A DNA stretch of 39,929 bases. Source: Plectonema radiosum NIES-515 (GTDB lineage: Bacteria; Cyanobacteriota; Cyanobacteriia; Cyanobacteriales; Nostocaceae). Shown in pieces: positions 23,057 to 32,621 of this stretch. The position numbers were made by a program, and so were the translations under genes. The DNA is taken from the NCBI RefSeq assembly GCF_025753815.1, contig NZ_JAOWRF010000134.1:1-39929 (forward strand), in the 5' to 3' direction. Each line of letters begins with the position of its first letter. Position 1 is the first letter of the stretch. Under the pieces are notes generated by a model. That model did not search any database, was not told the origin of the DNA, and was given only the letters and a program-made list of their open reading frames with translations.

Positions 23057-24283
23057 ATGCAAAGCATAACTAATATTCAGTCTTCTAGTATGGCGCAAAA
23101 TTTTTCTTGGCTACATCGTGGTTTAACGGAAATTTTCCCACAACCGAGTAATGCTGACAGTGAAAGTGAAAGTTTAGAAAAGCTCTTGGTAATCACACAG
23201 CGACCTTTAAGAGTAAAATTCGGAATTGATCCTACAGGAGCAGAAATTCACCTAGGTCACAGCATACCAGTGCGGAAACTGCGAAATTTTCAAGATGCCG
23301 GTCACACAGCAGTGCTGATTATTGGCGATTTTACAGCTCGTATTGGCGATCCGACTGGTAAATCTGAGGTAAGACGCCAACTGACAGAGGTAGATGTAGC
23401 GCAAAACGCCCAAACTTATCTTGACCAAGTGCGTCCGATTTTAGATTTTGACACACCAGGTAGACTAGAGGTACGTTATAACTCCGAATGGCTCTCTAAG
23501 CTTGACTTAGGGAAAATTTTGGAGTTACTTGCCACGATGACGGTGGGGCAGATGCTAGCAAAAGAAGGCTTTGCTGAACGTTATAAGAAAGAGAATCCAA
23601 TTTTCCTTCATGAGTTCCTCTATCCATTGATGCAAGGTTATGATTCTGTGGCAGTGGAAGCTGATGTAGAATTAGGCGGTACTGACCAGAAATTTAACTT
23701 GGCTGTTGGGCGAGATTTACAACGTCATTTTGGGCAAAGACCTCAATATTGTGTACTGTTGCCTATTTTAAATGGTCTTGACGGTGTACAAAAAATGTCT
23801 AAATCTTTGGGTAATTATGTGGGTTTGTCAGAACATCCATCACAGATGTATCAGAAGCTGCAACAGGTTCCCGATCATTTGCTGGAAGATTATTTTCAAC
23901 TGCTGACGGATTTACATGCCGATAAATTACCAGAAAAGCCACGCGATCGCCAACAACTTCTCGCTTGGGATATTGTTCGACAATATCATGGCGAAACTCT
24001 AGCTAATGAAGCAAAAGAAGCTGCAAAAACAGGTGGACAAAGCGGTGCAGTTCCAGAATTTTCGTTATCACAGATGCAATTTCCTGCTAAGTTATTTTCT
24101 CTCCTCAATGTTAGCGGTTTATGCAAAAGTGGTGGAGAAGGTAGGCGAAAAATTCAAGAAGGTGGGGTGCGTTTAAATGGCGATCGCATTACCGATATTG
24201 ATACTACTTTCGATTCCCTGGCTGATTTAGAAGGTAAAGTTTTGCAAGTTGGTAAAAATAAGTTTGTCCGCTTAGTGCCATAA
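23057..24283 (+). CDS. tyrS: Tyrosyl-tRNA synthetase
   Basis: The 408-residue class I synthetase has its HIGH-type motif as HLGHS (residues 65-69), KMSKS at about 246-250 ([13 protein letters not shown]) and a C-terminal S4 RNA-binding domain ([20 protein letters not shown]). It charges tRNA-Tyr with tyrosine. The ATG at 23090 ([11 protein letters not shown]) is an equally good start that would trim eleven residues; neither has a clear ribosome site. pyrF follows after 18 bases, implying an operon. No T-box leader was seen. Confidence 0.95.
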   Translation: MQSITNIQSSSMAQNFSWLHRGLTEIFPQPSNADSESESLEKLLVITQRPLRVKFGIDPTGAEIHLGHSIPVRKLRNFQDAGHTAVLIIGDFTARIGDPTGKSEVRRQLTEVDVAQNAQTYLDQVRPILDFDTPGRLEVRYNSEWLSKLDLGKILELLATMTVGQMLAKEGFAERYKKENPIFLHEFLYPLMQGYDSVAVEADVELGGTDQKFNLAVGRDLQRHFGQRPQYCVLLPILNGLDGVQKMSKSLGNYVGLSEHPSQMYQKLQQVPDHLLEDYFQLLTDLHADKLPEKPRDRQQLLAWDIVRQYHGETLANEAKEAAKTGGQSGAVPEFSLSQMQFPAKLFSLLNVSGLCKSGGEGRRKIQEGGVRLNGDRITDIDTTFDSLADLEGKVLQVGKNKFVRLVP

Positions 24284-24301
24284 ATTAAGGTGAAAACACA
24301 T

Positions 24302-25024
24302 ATGAACGCTAAGGAGCGGATTATAGTTCCTTTGGATGTGCCAGATGAAGATAGTGCCACTTTTCTCATAAACAAACTTGAGCAAGTCACTTTCTTCAAG
24401 GTTGGTTTGGAGTTGTTCACCAGCACTGGACCGAAAATTATCGATTTGCTAAAATCCCGCAAAAAGCGCATTTTCCTGGATTTGAAGTTTCACGATATCC
24501 CCAATACAGTCGCTGGTGCTTGCCGCAGTGCCGCTCGTTATGGTGTGGATTTGCTGACAATTCATGCTACATGTGGCACAGACGCGCTGAAAGCCGCTTC
24601 TGAAGCAGTACAAGATGAAGCCGCAAAAGTTAATCTAAATCCACCAAAGTTAATTGCGATTACTTTGTTGACGAGTATTTCTTCTCGGCAATTGGCGTTT
24701 GATTTGAAAATTCCTCTAGAATTGCCAGAATACGCTCTTGCAATGGCGTTGATGGCTCAAGAAACTGGTTTAGATGGGGCAGTTTGTTCCCCGCAAGAAG
24801 TAGCACAATTGCGGCAAACTTGCAAGGATAATTTTTTGTTAGTTTGTCCGGGAGTTAGACCAACTTGGGCAGATAAAGGAGATCAAAAGCGATCGCTCAC
24901 ACCAGCACAAGCGATCGCTTCTGGAGCCGATTATCTCGTAATTGGGCGCCCAATCACCGCCGCTGCCGATCCAGAGTTAGCTTGGCAGAGAATTTGTGAG
25001 GAGTTAATAACTGTATCTGGGTAG
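24302..25024 (+). CDS. pyrF: Orotidine 5'-phosphate decarboxylase
   Basis: The 240-residue group I OMP decarboxylase converts OMP to UMP in pyrimidine synthesis. The catalytic D-x-K-x-x-D motif is Asp60-Lys62-Asp65 in [13 protein letters not shown]. The phosphate-binding end reads LVCPGVRP and [14 protein letters not shown] 24302 is preceded by AAGGTG at nine bases; a GTG at 24290 is less likely. It is the second gene of the tyrS-pyrF unit. Confidence 0.95.
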   Translation: MNAKERIIVPLDVPDEDSATFLINKLEQVTFFKVGLELFTSTGPKIIDLLKSRKKRIFLDLKFHDIPNTVAGACRSAARYGVDLLTIHATCGTDALKAASEAVQDEAAKVNLNPPKLIAITLLTSISSRQLAFDLKIPLELPEYALAMALMAQETGLDGAVCSPQEVAQLRQTCKDNFLLVCPGVRPTWADKGDQKRSLTPAQAIASGADYLVIGRPITAAADPELAWQRICEELITVSG

Positions 25025-25094
25025 TCGAATTAAAAGATGATTCGTTCGTAATAAGCGCGAGTTCGTTCTTGTTTGATTTGACCCCGCTTCCATT

Positions 25095-25203
25095 CCTCTC
25101 CCCGATGCGGGGAGAGGCTTAAAAACATGATTTTCTTGATATGATTCTTTTTATTTGGGGCTGAAAACAAGGGTTATGTGCCCCTCTCCTTGCAGGAGAG
25201 GGG
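25095..25203. repeat. Two C/G-rich hairpins after pyrF
   Basis: CCTCTCCCC-GATGC-GGGGAGAGG (25095-25117) and CCCCTCTCCT-TGC-AGGAGAGGGG (25181-25203) are strong hairpins of a type common in cyanobacterial intergenic DNA. They lack T tracts but could slow transcription after pyrF. Confidence 0.55.
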
Positions 25204-25258
25204 TTGGGGAGAGGTTCGTCAAACTCATGTTAATTATTAGACAAAAAAGGAATTAAAA

Positions 25259-25903
25259 ATGTTAATCAAATTCAAGCAATTAGATGTCCAACCGGGACAA
25301 CGTATACTGTTGAAAGATGTCAGCTGGCAACAATTTGAAGGCATTTTAGAAGAGTTAGGTGAAAAACGTGCGTCAAGGATTGCTTATGATAAAGGAGTTC
25401 TCGAAATTATGTCACCACTACCCGAACATGAGATTAATAAAGTCTTTCTGACTAACTTTGTAGAAGTACTTCTAGAAGAATTAGATATTGAATTTTTACC
25501 TTTAGGCTCAACCACTTTCAAAAACGAATTAATGAGTCAAGGTATCGAACCCGATAACTGTTTTTATATTCAAAATGAAGCTGCAATTCGGGGTAAAGAT
25601 AGACTTGATTTAACTATCGATCCTCCCCCAGATTTAGCGTTAGAGATTGATGTGACGTCTCGCACTCACCCAAATATATATGAAGCGTTGGGAGTACCGG
25701 AATTATGGTGCTTTGAAAAAGGTAAGTTGCAAATTAATCTTTTACAAGATGGTAAATATATTGAGTCTTCATCGAGCCGAATTTTTCCCAATTTCCCTCT
25801 TCAGGAAGTCATTCCCGAATATCTGCAAAAGTGCAAAATTGAAGGGAGAAATAAAACGATGAAAGCTTTTCGGAATTTGGTGAGAAACTGGAATTTAAGT
25901 TAA
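25259..25903 (+). CDS. Uma2 family (DUF820) endonuclease-like protein
   Basis: The 214-residue protein has the full Uma2 pattern: ISYDKG-like AYDKGVLEIMSPLPEHE, GIEPDNCFYIQNE, DLALEIDVTSRTHPNIYEAL and VPELWCFEKGKLQINLLQ. The acidic residues E, D and E fit a PD-(D/E)xK nuclease site. AAGGA lies eight bases before the ATG. A related gene lies at 26787, with one unknown gene between. Confidence 0.88.
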   Translation: MLIKFKQLDVQPGQRILLKDVSWQQFEGILEELGEKRASRIAYDKGVLEIMSPLPEHEINKVFLTNFVEVLLEELDIEFLPLGSTTFKNELMSQGIEPDNCFYIQNEAAIRGKDRLDLTIDPPPDLALEIDVTSRTHPNIYEALGVPELWCFEKGKLQINLLQDGKYIESSSSRIFPNFPLQEVIPEYLQKCKIEGRNKTMKAFRNLVRNWNLS

Positions 25904-25973
25904 AAAATAAGACTTTTGAACTTGTTGAAAGGATGGGAGTCAGCTAAACTCATTATTTGCGATCGCATTCATT

Positions 25974-26633
25974 ATGTTTTTTGTCTCCCTGTCTTTATCG
26001 TTACATTTTCTCTCCTCGTTCCCAGTCTCAGAAACATTATATATGAGGCAGCAGCCCACAGTAGGCATTCCCCGGCAGAGCAAGGAAACGAGAAAGCCCT
26101 CTGCTAGTCCTTCTCAACCTACACTCTTAAGGGACACAGGCAAGGAAAAATCTTTTTGTTCAGAGCAAAATATAGAAATTTTAATCACCCAATTGTTGCG
26201 TGATTTACCTAGCTATGCTAATCGTGCCAGTCAACGTGCCCGCCGTTTGAAAAGAAAAACTGACGTTTACAGTTATATGTCTGTGGCCGGAAAACCTGAT
26301 TTTACTCCCCTGCCCCTGAACCCTGGGATCAATACTACAGATGCGCCAAAAAGCTCTGAAGAAAAAGTTGAGCAAGTGTTTTTTACGACTTTAGAGCGAC
26401 AATACACAAGTAGGCGATCGGTGCAATTGCAAGAATTCCACTGGCTGTTTTTAACCCAAAACAAGAGTGGTTGGCAGATGGTAACGATGTTTTCGCAAAT
26501 TGGTTCCTATCCAGTTACCAAAAATCAACCAACACCCCCACGCGATAGTAGTAATGGTACTGTTGCTCAAGGAATTAATGCTTGGTTGCGAGATTGTCGA
26601 GCGGGAACTATACGTACAGGAGATTTCAGGTAA
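25974..26633 (+). CDS. Hypothetical protein with hydrophobic N-terminus
   Basis: The 219-residue frame has a hydrophobic start (FFVSLSLSLHFLSSFPVS), a basic helix (RASQRARRLKRKTDVYSY) and a conserved-looking C-terminal half, EFHWLFLTQNKSGWQMVTMF to INAWLRDCRAG. No family is recognised. Just upstream another frame (25916-26107) reads FCLPVFIVTFSLLVPSL, a better signal-peptide core, so the true N-terminus may lie there with a frameshift between the frames. The remainder of the frame is well maintained. Location is probably membrane-attached or exported. Confidence 0.55.
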   Translation: MFFVSLSLSLHFLSSFPVSETLYMRQQPTVGIPRQSKETRKPSASPSQPTLLRDTGKEKSFCSEQNIEILITQLLRDLPSYANRASQRARRLKRKTDVYSYMSVAGKPDFTPLPLNPGINTTDAPKSSEEKVEQVFFTTLERQYTSRRSVQLQEFHWLFLTQNKSGWQMVTMFSQIGSYPVTKNQPTPPRDSSNGTVAQGINAWLRDCRAGTIRTGDFR

Positions 26634-26663
26634 ATGAGGTACATGAGTCAAATCCAAAACCTT

Positions 26664-26692
26664 GTAGAGACGTTCCGCCGGAACGTCTCTAC
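26664..26692. repeat. GTAGAGACG palindrome
   Basis: GTAGAGACGTTCC and GGAACGTCTCTAC form a 13-bp stem with loop GCC, 30 bases after the preceding stop codon. It is one of several GTAGAGACG hairpins in the window (5560, 35637, 36250, 39070). It has no T tract. Confidence 0.6.
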
Positions 26693-26786
26693 GTGTATTT
26701 AATAATAACGCAATCTGCTGTATCAGTTCGGCGAATTAGAGAACGCGCAACGACAGTCCACAGCTTGACATTAGCAGGAGAAAACA

Positions 26787-27422
26787 ATGCTAAGTAGCCT
26801 TAAGGAACTTTTTAACGAAGCAGAACTGGCTGATGCAGACGACCCAGAAGAGAAGTTTATCAGTAGCGGCGTGAGTTGGCAAATGTATGAAGCGCTACTA
26901 ATTAAATTAGAGGATAACTTTCATTACCGTGTCACTTATTTAGATGGAATATTAGAAATTGTGTCGCCATCAATCAGACATGAAAGCATCAAAAAACGTT
27001 TGGCTATTCTATTAGAGCGCTATCTCTACAAGAAAAGAATACAGTTTAAACCTATGGGAAGTTCTACCATTAAAAAACAACTTTTCAAAGCTGGGGCAGA
27101 GCCGGATGAATGTTACTGTGTTGGAGAAGCGAAGAATATTCCAGACTTAGCTATAGAAGTGACTGTTACCAGTGGTAGCATTGACAAGCTAGAAATTTAC
27201 CGACGCTTGGGAGTGACGGAGGTTTGGTTTTGGGAAAGCTCGAAGCTCAAACTTTACCGCAAAAGAGAAGAAGAACCTTCAAAGTTCTTGCAAACCAATG
27301 GATACGAACAAATTGACATGAGTGAGTTATTGCCAGAACTAAATATTTATTTGCTAGAAAAATGTACTTTGATTTCAGACGATATCCAAGCAATTGACGA
27401 ATTTGAGCAAGGTATCGGTTAA
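26787..27422 (+). CDS. Uma2 family (DUF820) endonuclease-like protein
   Basis: The 211-residue protein shows TYLDGILEIVSPSIRHE, AGAEPDECYCVGEA, PDLAIEVTVTSGSIDKLEIY and LGVTEVWFWESSKLKLYRK, the Uma2 core. AGGAG is well placed seven bases before ATG 26787. It is more like the 25259 gene than the 12082 and 15148 genes, so a local duplication is possible. Confidence 0.88.
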   Translation: MLSSLKELFNEAELADADDPEEKFISSGVSWQMYEALLIKLEDNFHYRVTYLDGILEIVSPSIRHESIKKRLAILLERYLYKKRIQFKPMGSSTIKKQLFKAGAEPDECYCVGEAKNIPDLAIEVTVTSGSIDKLEIYRRLGVTEVWFWESSKLKLYRKREEEPSKFLQTNGYEQIDMSELLPELNIYLLEKCTLISDDIQAIDEFEQGIG

Positions 27423-27492
27423 CAAATTATCAGGCTTGGTCGCAACCCAGATTTCAGTTAGTAAGAAGTCGCGCAACCTCAAAAAATAAACT

Positions 27493-28161
27493 ATGGGATT
27501 TGAACTAGATCATATTTTCGTTTGTGTTGAACCAGAAGCACCTGAGGCTGAATTTCTTAAAGGCTTCGGATTTCAAGAAAGTAATCGCCGTACCCATACA
27601 GGTCAAGGCACTGCAAACGTTTGCTTTTTATTTCATAATGCTTATTTAGAGTTACTTTGGTTGAGAGATATCAATGAGATCCTCTCAAGTGTGGTTCGTC
27701 CTTTGGGTTTGTGGGAGCGTTGTAATTGGCAAGAAACTCAAGCTTGTCCATTTGGTATTTCGCTTCGCTCAAATGTACCCGGTTCTCTAGAATTGCCATT
27801 TGCTACTTGGAATTATTACGCACCTTATCTGCCAGCAGGAGCCTCGATTCCCATCGCTGCTAATAGTGAAAATTTATCAGAACCGCTGATTTTTATGTCA
27901 CCAGTTAGCCGAATACCTTCAGCTTCGCCGTTAAAACGTGGATTATTGGTTAATAAACCTGGATTTGATGAAATTACAAAGTTGCGAGTCACCTTAGTTG
28001 GAGAGAAAAATTTCTCTGCTGAATTGAGAAAACTAACTGAGTTAGGATTGGTGGAATTGGAGCGAGGCGATCGCTTTCACCTAGAAATCGAGTTTAATCA
28101 AGCTCAAAAAGGTCAAATCGAACTTTTTGACTCGACATTACCAATTTCATTTCGCTGGTAA
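27493..28161 (+). CDS. Glyoxalase-like (VOC superfamily) protein
   Basis: The 222-residue protein begins FELDHIFVCVEPEAPEAEFL, the first beta-alpha-beta unit of a VOC fold with a metal-site His, followed by GQGTANVCFLFHNAYLELLW, which provides the metal-site Glu. It resembles the glyoxalase-like domain family of uncertain substrate. The second half is more divergent. It stands alone, convergent with the uracil-DNA glycosylase gene. Confidence 0.75.
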   Translation: MGFELDHIFVCVEPEAPEAEFLKGFGFQESNRRTHTGQGTANVCFLFHNAYLELLWLRDINEILSSVVRPLGLWERCNWQETQACPFGISLRSNVPGSLELPFATWNYYAPYLPAGASIPIAANSENLSEPLIFMSPVSRIPSASPLKRGLLVNKPGFDEITKLRVTLVGEKNFSAELRKLTELGLVELERGDRFHLEIEFNQAQKGQIELFDSTLPISFRW

Positions 28162-28162
28162 A

Positions 28163-28180
28163 TGAGCGATAAATCGCTCA
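28163..28180. repeat. Hairpin between convergent genes
   Basis: TGAGCGAT-AA-ATCGCTCA lies between the stops of the glyoxalase-like and uracil-DNA glycosylase genes. It may act in both directions as a weak transcription end, but it has no T tract. Confidence 0.4.
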
Positions 28181-28193
28181 CTACGACGGCTCA

Positions 28194-28868
28194 TTAATGT
28201 CGAATTTCATCGAATTTGGCACGCACGGCTTGAATATCTTGCCACATCAACCATTTTGGCTTGCCTACTTCAGCCGAAGGGTTACGTAGCAAGTAAGATG
28301 GGTGGAAAATCGGCATACACAAACGTCCTTCCCAGTCAATCCATTTTCCACGAATTGTACCCATTGCTCCTTTGTCACCAATTAAACCTTTAACGGCTGT
28401 TGCACCTGTCAATAAAATAATTTTCGGGTCAACTAAACGGAGTTGTTCAAATAAATAGGGTTTGCAAGCTGCCATTTCTTTTGGGGAAGGTGCCCGATTA
28501 TTTGGGGGTCGGCATTTATTTATATTGCATATATATACATCTTTTTCTGTATCTAGATTTACAGATGCCAAAATTTTCTCTAGCAACTGCCCGGATCTGC
28601 CGACAAAGGGCAATCCAGTTTCGTCTTCATTTTGACCTGGTGCTTCTCCCACAATCATAATGAGTGCTTTGAGGTTGCCGCGTCCGACGACGGCGTGAGT
28701 GCGATTTTCTGCTAATCCACAACGGTGGCACTCATTGCAATGCTCTGCCAATTCGGTCATACTAGGGTAAGTACCGCTGGGAATGGGAATTTTGGCATCT
28801 GTGGGAATCAAATCTTTTTGCTGAAAGCTAGAATTCTCAAACAGGCTTAATTGATTTTCGCTGCTCAT
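28194..28868 (-). CDS. Uracil-DNA glycosylase, family 4 (Fe-S)
   Basis: The 224-residue protein has motif 1 GEAPGQNEDE, GLPFVGRSGQLL, and motif 2 HPSYLLRN. Cys47, Cys50, Cys119 and Cys135 reproduce the spacing of the [4Fe-4S] ligands in Thermus UDGa (3, 69 and 16). It removes uracil from DNA at the first step of base excision repair. The N-terminal 35 residues (ENQLSLFENSSFQQKDL) resemble a flexible, possibly clamp-binding QLSLF segment. Confidence 0.92.
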   Translation of the reverse strand: MSSENQLSLFENSSFQQKDLIPTDAKIPIPSGTYPSMTELAEHCNECHRCGLAENRTHAVVGRGNLKALIMIVGEAPGQNEDETGLPFVGRSGQLLEKILASVNLDTEKDVYICNINKCRPPNNRAPSPKEMAACKPYLFEQLRLVDPKIILLTGATAVKGLIGDKGAMGTIRGKWIDWEGRLCMPIFHPSYLLRNPSAEVGKPKWLMWQDIQAVRAKFDEIRH

Positions 28869-29028
28869 GAAAATGAAGATGCTGACAGAGTGCGCCAGTA
28901 TAATAATTAATGTTTCTTGGCGAAGGAATAAATGCTACTTATATCTGTAGAGATTCTATTGTATCAATCAAATTGCCTGAAAATCCTTCACAATCAAAAC
29001 AATGGTGTCTTAATGTGTTGGGGAAATT

Positions 29029-29733
29029 ATGTCATATACCCCACTTTTTACCGATCGCACTGATGCTGGTGAGAAGCTAGCGCAAAAAATTGACTCTGTA
29101 ATCAAGCAAAGTGCGGCTTCGACAAAGCGACCGATAGTTTATGCTTTACCGAGAGGAGGACTACCAGTAGCTGCACCTGTAGCGCGTCTTTTGGGTTGTC
29201 CGTTGACGATTATGGTGGCAAAAAAGATTAGCCATCCACAAAACCCGGAGTTGGCAATTGGTGCTGTGACTGCTTCGGGAAATGTTCTTTGGAATGAGCA
29301 AAAGTTAAATCACCGTCAAAATTATTTGCGATCGCACTCAGCCGATCGCTCTGCTCCATCGCGTGAATTGGCTTTGAATCTAGCGATTGACAAAGCTAAA
29401 ATACTTGAGGAGCAACTAATTCCTGGTTGCCCGCAGGTAAATACAGAAAATGCTACAGTCATTTTAATTGATGATGGCATCGCCACGGGCATGACAATTG
29501 CTGTAGCGGCAATTGCAGCAAAAGCGCTTGGGTGTGCAGAAGTTTGGTTGTGTGCTCCTTTAGCGCCTTTAAAATTGCTACCTTGGTTAAGTCAGTGGTG
29601 CGATCGCCTGATTATTTTGGAAACACCGGAACCGTTTTTAAGTGTTAGTCATTTCTATGTCGATTTTCCTCAAGTAGAATGCTCTGAAGCTCTGGTGTAT
29701 CTCCAGCAACAACATCAGCCGTTAACTGATTAA
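29029..29733 (+). CDS. Phosphoribosyltransferase family protein
   Basis: The 234-residue type I phosphoribosyltransferase-like protein has the PRPP-binding motif VILIDDGIATGMTIAVA and an N-terminal PRGGLPVAAPVAR loop, followed by MVAKKISHPQNPELAIGAV. Similar proteins in bacteria are of unsettled substrate and lack the features of named purine or pyrimidine salvage enzymes. GGGGAA precedes the ATG. Confidence 0.85.
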   Translation: MSYTPLFTDRTDAGEKLAQKIDSVIKQSAASTKRPIVYALPRGGLPVAAPVARLLGCPLTIMVAKKISHPQNPELAIGAVTASGNVLWNEQKLNHRQNYLRSHSADRSAPSRELALNLAIDKAKILEEQLIPGCPQVNTENATVILIDDGIATGMTIAVAAIAAKALGCAEVWLCAPLAPLKLLPWLSQWCDRLIILETPEPFLSVSHFYVDFPQVECSEALVYLQQQHQPLTD

Positions 29734-30014
29734 TAACTATTCAAGTCGATTTCCTGGACTTTAATATTACCACAAACACAACCTTCTTTCTCAGTTAACT
29801 CAGTAAGTTCTTTCTTTCGGTGTATAACAATAACTTACAAGTAAAACTCTCGACAGAGATACCTTAATTGTTATTTTGCTACACCTGTAATTGAGTCCTT
29901 GTGATTACTCAATTTTGGCGAATCCATTCCGGATTATATATAAGAGCAGTTGTTAGTGATCCTAAAAGCGTTTGCCAGGAACATATTCGGCACTAAGCAC
30001 CACAGGTAAATAAT
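29734..30014. other. Intergenic region before the Cys-motif membrane gene
   Basis: No gene is seen. TATATAAGAGC near 29937 is AT-rich and could contain a -10 box, without a convincing -35. Confidence 0.25.
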
Positions 30015-30392
30015 ATGAATATGAATTTTGATCGGAACTCCCAACCCCATTTAGCAGTAGATAGTAATTTAAATCAGACAAGCCACACTGGAGAGGGAAA
30101 TATTCATGGGGTAAGTGTTCCGCAAATAGCTATCTCTGTGGGTGGTTCTCTTGGCTTTCTTGTGGCTTGGATAGTTTTTTTTCTCATGCTGTCTAAACTG
30201 CGGACGGTTTTAGACAATAAAATAGTTTTTACGATCAACAGTTTAAATAAACTTCCCTGTCAAAACTGCGAGTTTTTTTGCAGCAACAATTATCTTAAGT
30301 GTGCCGTACAACCTTCGATGGTGATGACTGAAGCCGCAAAGAATTGCTCTGATTATTTGCCAAAAACTAAATCCAATCGGAAAAAGTTATGA
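30015..30392 (+). CDS. Membrane protein with C-terminal cysteine motif
   Basis: The 125-residue protein has a polar N-terminus, one membrane span (IAISVGGSLGFLVAWIVFFL, about residues 39-58) and a cytoplasmic-type tail LPCQNCEFFCSNNYLKCAV followed by A-A-K-N-C-S-D-Y. The tail shares the C-x-x-C ... C-A-x-x-P ... C-x-D-[WY] pattern with the soluble protein encoded at 11170-11592. A small metal or Fe-S site is suspected. No family is recognised. Confidence 0.7.
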   Translation: MNMNFDRNSQPHLAVDSNLNQTSHTGEGNIHGVSVPQIAISVGGSLGFLVAWIVFFLMLSKLRTVLDNKIVFTINSLNKLPCQNCEFFCSNNYLKCAVQPSMVMTEAAKNCSDYLPKTKSNRKKL

Positions 30393-30609
30393 CCCTAGGA
30401 TACTAATTACTACATATAAGATTAAGCTCCACTATGACAGGTAAGCTGTGAGGCACCAGAGGCAGTGGGGGAAGAGTTATTGAGAAAATTTGAGGCAAAG
30501 GAAGTCAGATTTTAAGCATTGCAAACTGTAAGCGCAACAGATGAAGATAGCTTTGCCTGTCATTTTCAATAAAAAGAAAAATACGCGGTTTGTCTTGTTT
30601 AAAGTTTTA

Positions 30610-31053
30610 ATGACAAAAAATTCTCAAATAGACCGTCAGCGGGAGCATCAAGCGAACGAGCGCACGTTTTTGGCTTGGTTGCGAACTTCCATCGCTTTAA
30701 TCGGTTTTGGTTTTGCGATCGCTCGATTCAGCTTATTTCTACATCAGCTTCATTTTACCCTAACTCAACAAGAACCTCAGGTACATCCCATCTTTAACTC
30801 GGAAAATCTTGGTGTCAGCTTAGTAATTTTTGGTATTCTAGTCATAGCTTTGGCTGCTTGGCATTATAACCAAGTTTTTTGGCAGATTGAACATGGTAAC
30901 TATCGCCCCAATCGCAGGATGGTTTTGATAATCACCACTATTATGATGATTTTCGGAACACTCAGCATTCCTTTAGTTTTGTGGGCAAATAAACTGAATA
31001 GTCCCATTAATAATTCTACCCAACGTCGTCATCCTTCTTCAAATGACTTTTAA
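30610..31053 (+). CDS. DUF202 (YidH-type) membrane protein
   Basis: About 147 residues from ATG 30610. The DUF202 signature NERTFLAWLRTSIALIGFGF is followed by three membrane spans. The open frame begins at 30541, but the family usually starts shortly before the D-R-x-R-E-H-x-A-N-E-R-T motif. The function is unknown; the yeast homologues are vacuolar transporter chaperone-related, but that cannot be transferred. Confidence 0.85.
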   Translation: MTKNSQIDRQREHQANERTFLAWLRTSIALIGFGFAIARFSLFLHQLHFTLTQQEPQVHPIFNSENLGVSLVIFGILVIALAAWHYNQVFWQIEHGNYRPNRRMVLIITTIMMIFGTLSIPLVLWANKLNSPINNSTQRRHPSSNDF

Positions 31054-31159
31054 TTAGCGACGTTCTTTCATCCCACAAACTATTCTAAATAATGGCTTCA
31101 TTAAACCAGTACATATATACATTATCCTAGCATTACTAAAGTTGAAATAAACGCGCTTA

Positions 31160-31217
31160 TTAGTAGTAACGGCTTTAGCCGTTTAAACCGAAGCTATGAG
31201 CGGTTTACCGCTCACTA
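31160..31217. repeat. Double-hairpin repeat after the DUF202 gene
   Basis: AGTAGT...ACTACT encloses AACGGCT-TT-AGCCGTT and GAGCGGT-TT-ACCGCTC. The layout is the same as at 18317-18370 and 8787-8843. It lies between convergent genes. Confidence 0.55.
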
Positions 31218-31238
31218 CTTAATAAAATGAGCTTATAC

Positions 31239-32621
31239 TCAAATAGCGCGAGAGAATTTTCTCTGTTGATTTCTGGTATGGGCATCAAAGATAACGGCAA
31301 CATTTCTTAAAAGTAGTTTGCCAATTTCTGTGATTTTAATATAGTTGGTTGATAACTCAACTAACTTATCTACTTCTAATGGCTGTAACGCCTTTATTTC
31401 TAAGCTGAAGTATTCATCAAAGTTGATGTTATACTTATTTTCAATGTCTGGCTTATGCAGTTCATGGTGACACATTATAGACATAATGACATCTCGTCTA
31501 ATAATGTCATCTTGGCTGAGTTTGATACCTTTACTAATTGGTAAAACACCCGCTTCAATTCCGCGATAATAATCTTGTAATTGCTTGTGGTTTTGAGCGT
31601 AAGCGTCTTCTAGCATACTGATAGATGTGGCACCAAAACCAAAAAGTTCTGTTTGTGCTAAGGTAGTGTAGCCTTGAAAATTGCGTTTGAGGGTGCGATT
31701 TTGTTGAGCGATCGCTAATTCATCATCAGCTTTAGCAAAATGATCCATCCCGATAAATAAATACTTGTTAGCTGTCAATTCCTCAATTGTCATCTTGAGA
31801 ATTTCTAACTTTTCTTGTGGAGGTGGTAATTTATCCTCAGGAATATTTTTTTGTACAGACTTTACCCACGGCACATAAGCAAAATTAAAGACTACAATTC
31901 GGTTTGGGTCTAATTGAATTGTCTTTTGAATCGTTTCTTTGAAAGTTTCGCGAGTTTGATAAGGTAAACCATAAATTAAGTCTACATTCACACTTTTGAA
32001 GTTAGCTTCTTTAATCCAACTCATCACATCAAAGAGCATTTCTTCAGGTTGAACGCGATTTACAGCAACTTGAACTTGACGATTAAAATCTTGGATACCA
32101 AAACTAATTCGATTAAAGCCAATTTCTCTAAGAAAGAAAATGTAATTTTTGTCAATATAACGGGGATTAATCTCAATTGAGATTTCCGCTTCTGAATCAA
32201 TGGTGAAATGTTGCCTAATATTTTTCCACAAAAATTCTATTTGTTCGGGATTCAAATAGTTAGGAGTACCCCCACCCCAGTGAATTTGCAGCACTTTTCT
32301 ATCAGAATCAATTAAAGCTGCTGTATTTTTAATATCTTGAACCAAAGACTGTAAATAAGGTTTAGCAATATTCTTATTGTTGGAAATTACCGTATTACAG
32401 CCACAGAAGTAACAGGGACTTTCACAAAACGGTATATGGAAATACAAAGAAAGCGGAGATTTTCTTTGATTTGAGTTAGCGATCGCTTCTTTAAAATCAG
32501 TCTCGCTAAATGCTTCTGTTAACTCAGTTGCCGGTGGATAACTAGTATATCTCGGTGTAGCAGTATCGTACTTTTTTATCAGATTAGAATCGAATTTCAC
32601 ACCAGGAAGTATAAAAACCAT
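31239..32621 (-). CDS. hemN: Oxygen-independent coproporphyrinogen III oxidase
   Basis: The 460-residue radical SAM enzyme has the cluster motif C-x3-C-x2-C at Cys66, Cys70 and Cys73 (plus Cys75) in YFHIPFCESPCYFCGCNT, and QIHWGGGTPNYLNPEQ. The N-terminal PRYTSYPPATELT matches HemN rather than other HemN-like proteins. It converts coproporphyrinogen III to protoporphyrinogen IX without oxygen, useful in dark or micro-oxic conditions. No Fnr-like box was identified upstream. Confidence 0.92.
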   Translation of the reverse strand: MVFILPGVKFDSNLIKKYDTATPRYTSYPPATELTEAFSETDFKEAIANSNQRKSPLSLYFHIPFCESPCYFCGCNTVISNNKNIAKPYLQSLVQDIKNTAALIDSDRKVLQIHWGGGTPNYLNPEQIEFLWKNIRQHFTIDSEAEISIEINPRYIDKNYIFFLREIGFNRISFGIQDFNRQVQVAVNRVQPEEMLFDVMSWIKEANFKSVNVDLIYGLPYQTRETFKETIQKTIQLDPNRIVVFNFAYVPWVKSVQKNIPEDKLPPPQEKLEILKMTIEELTANKYLFIGMDHFAKADDELAIAQQNRTLKRNFQGYTTLAQTELFGFGATSISMLEDAYAQNHKQLQDYYRGIEAGVLPISKGIKLSQDDIIRRDVIMSIMCHHELHKPDIENKYNINFDEYFSLEIKALQPLEVDKLVELSTNYIKITEIGKLLLRNVAVIFDAHTRNQQRKFSRAI

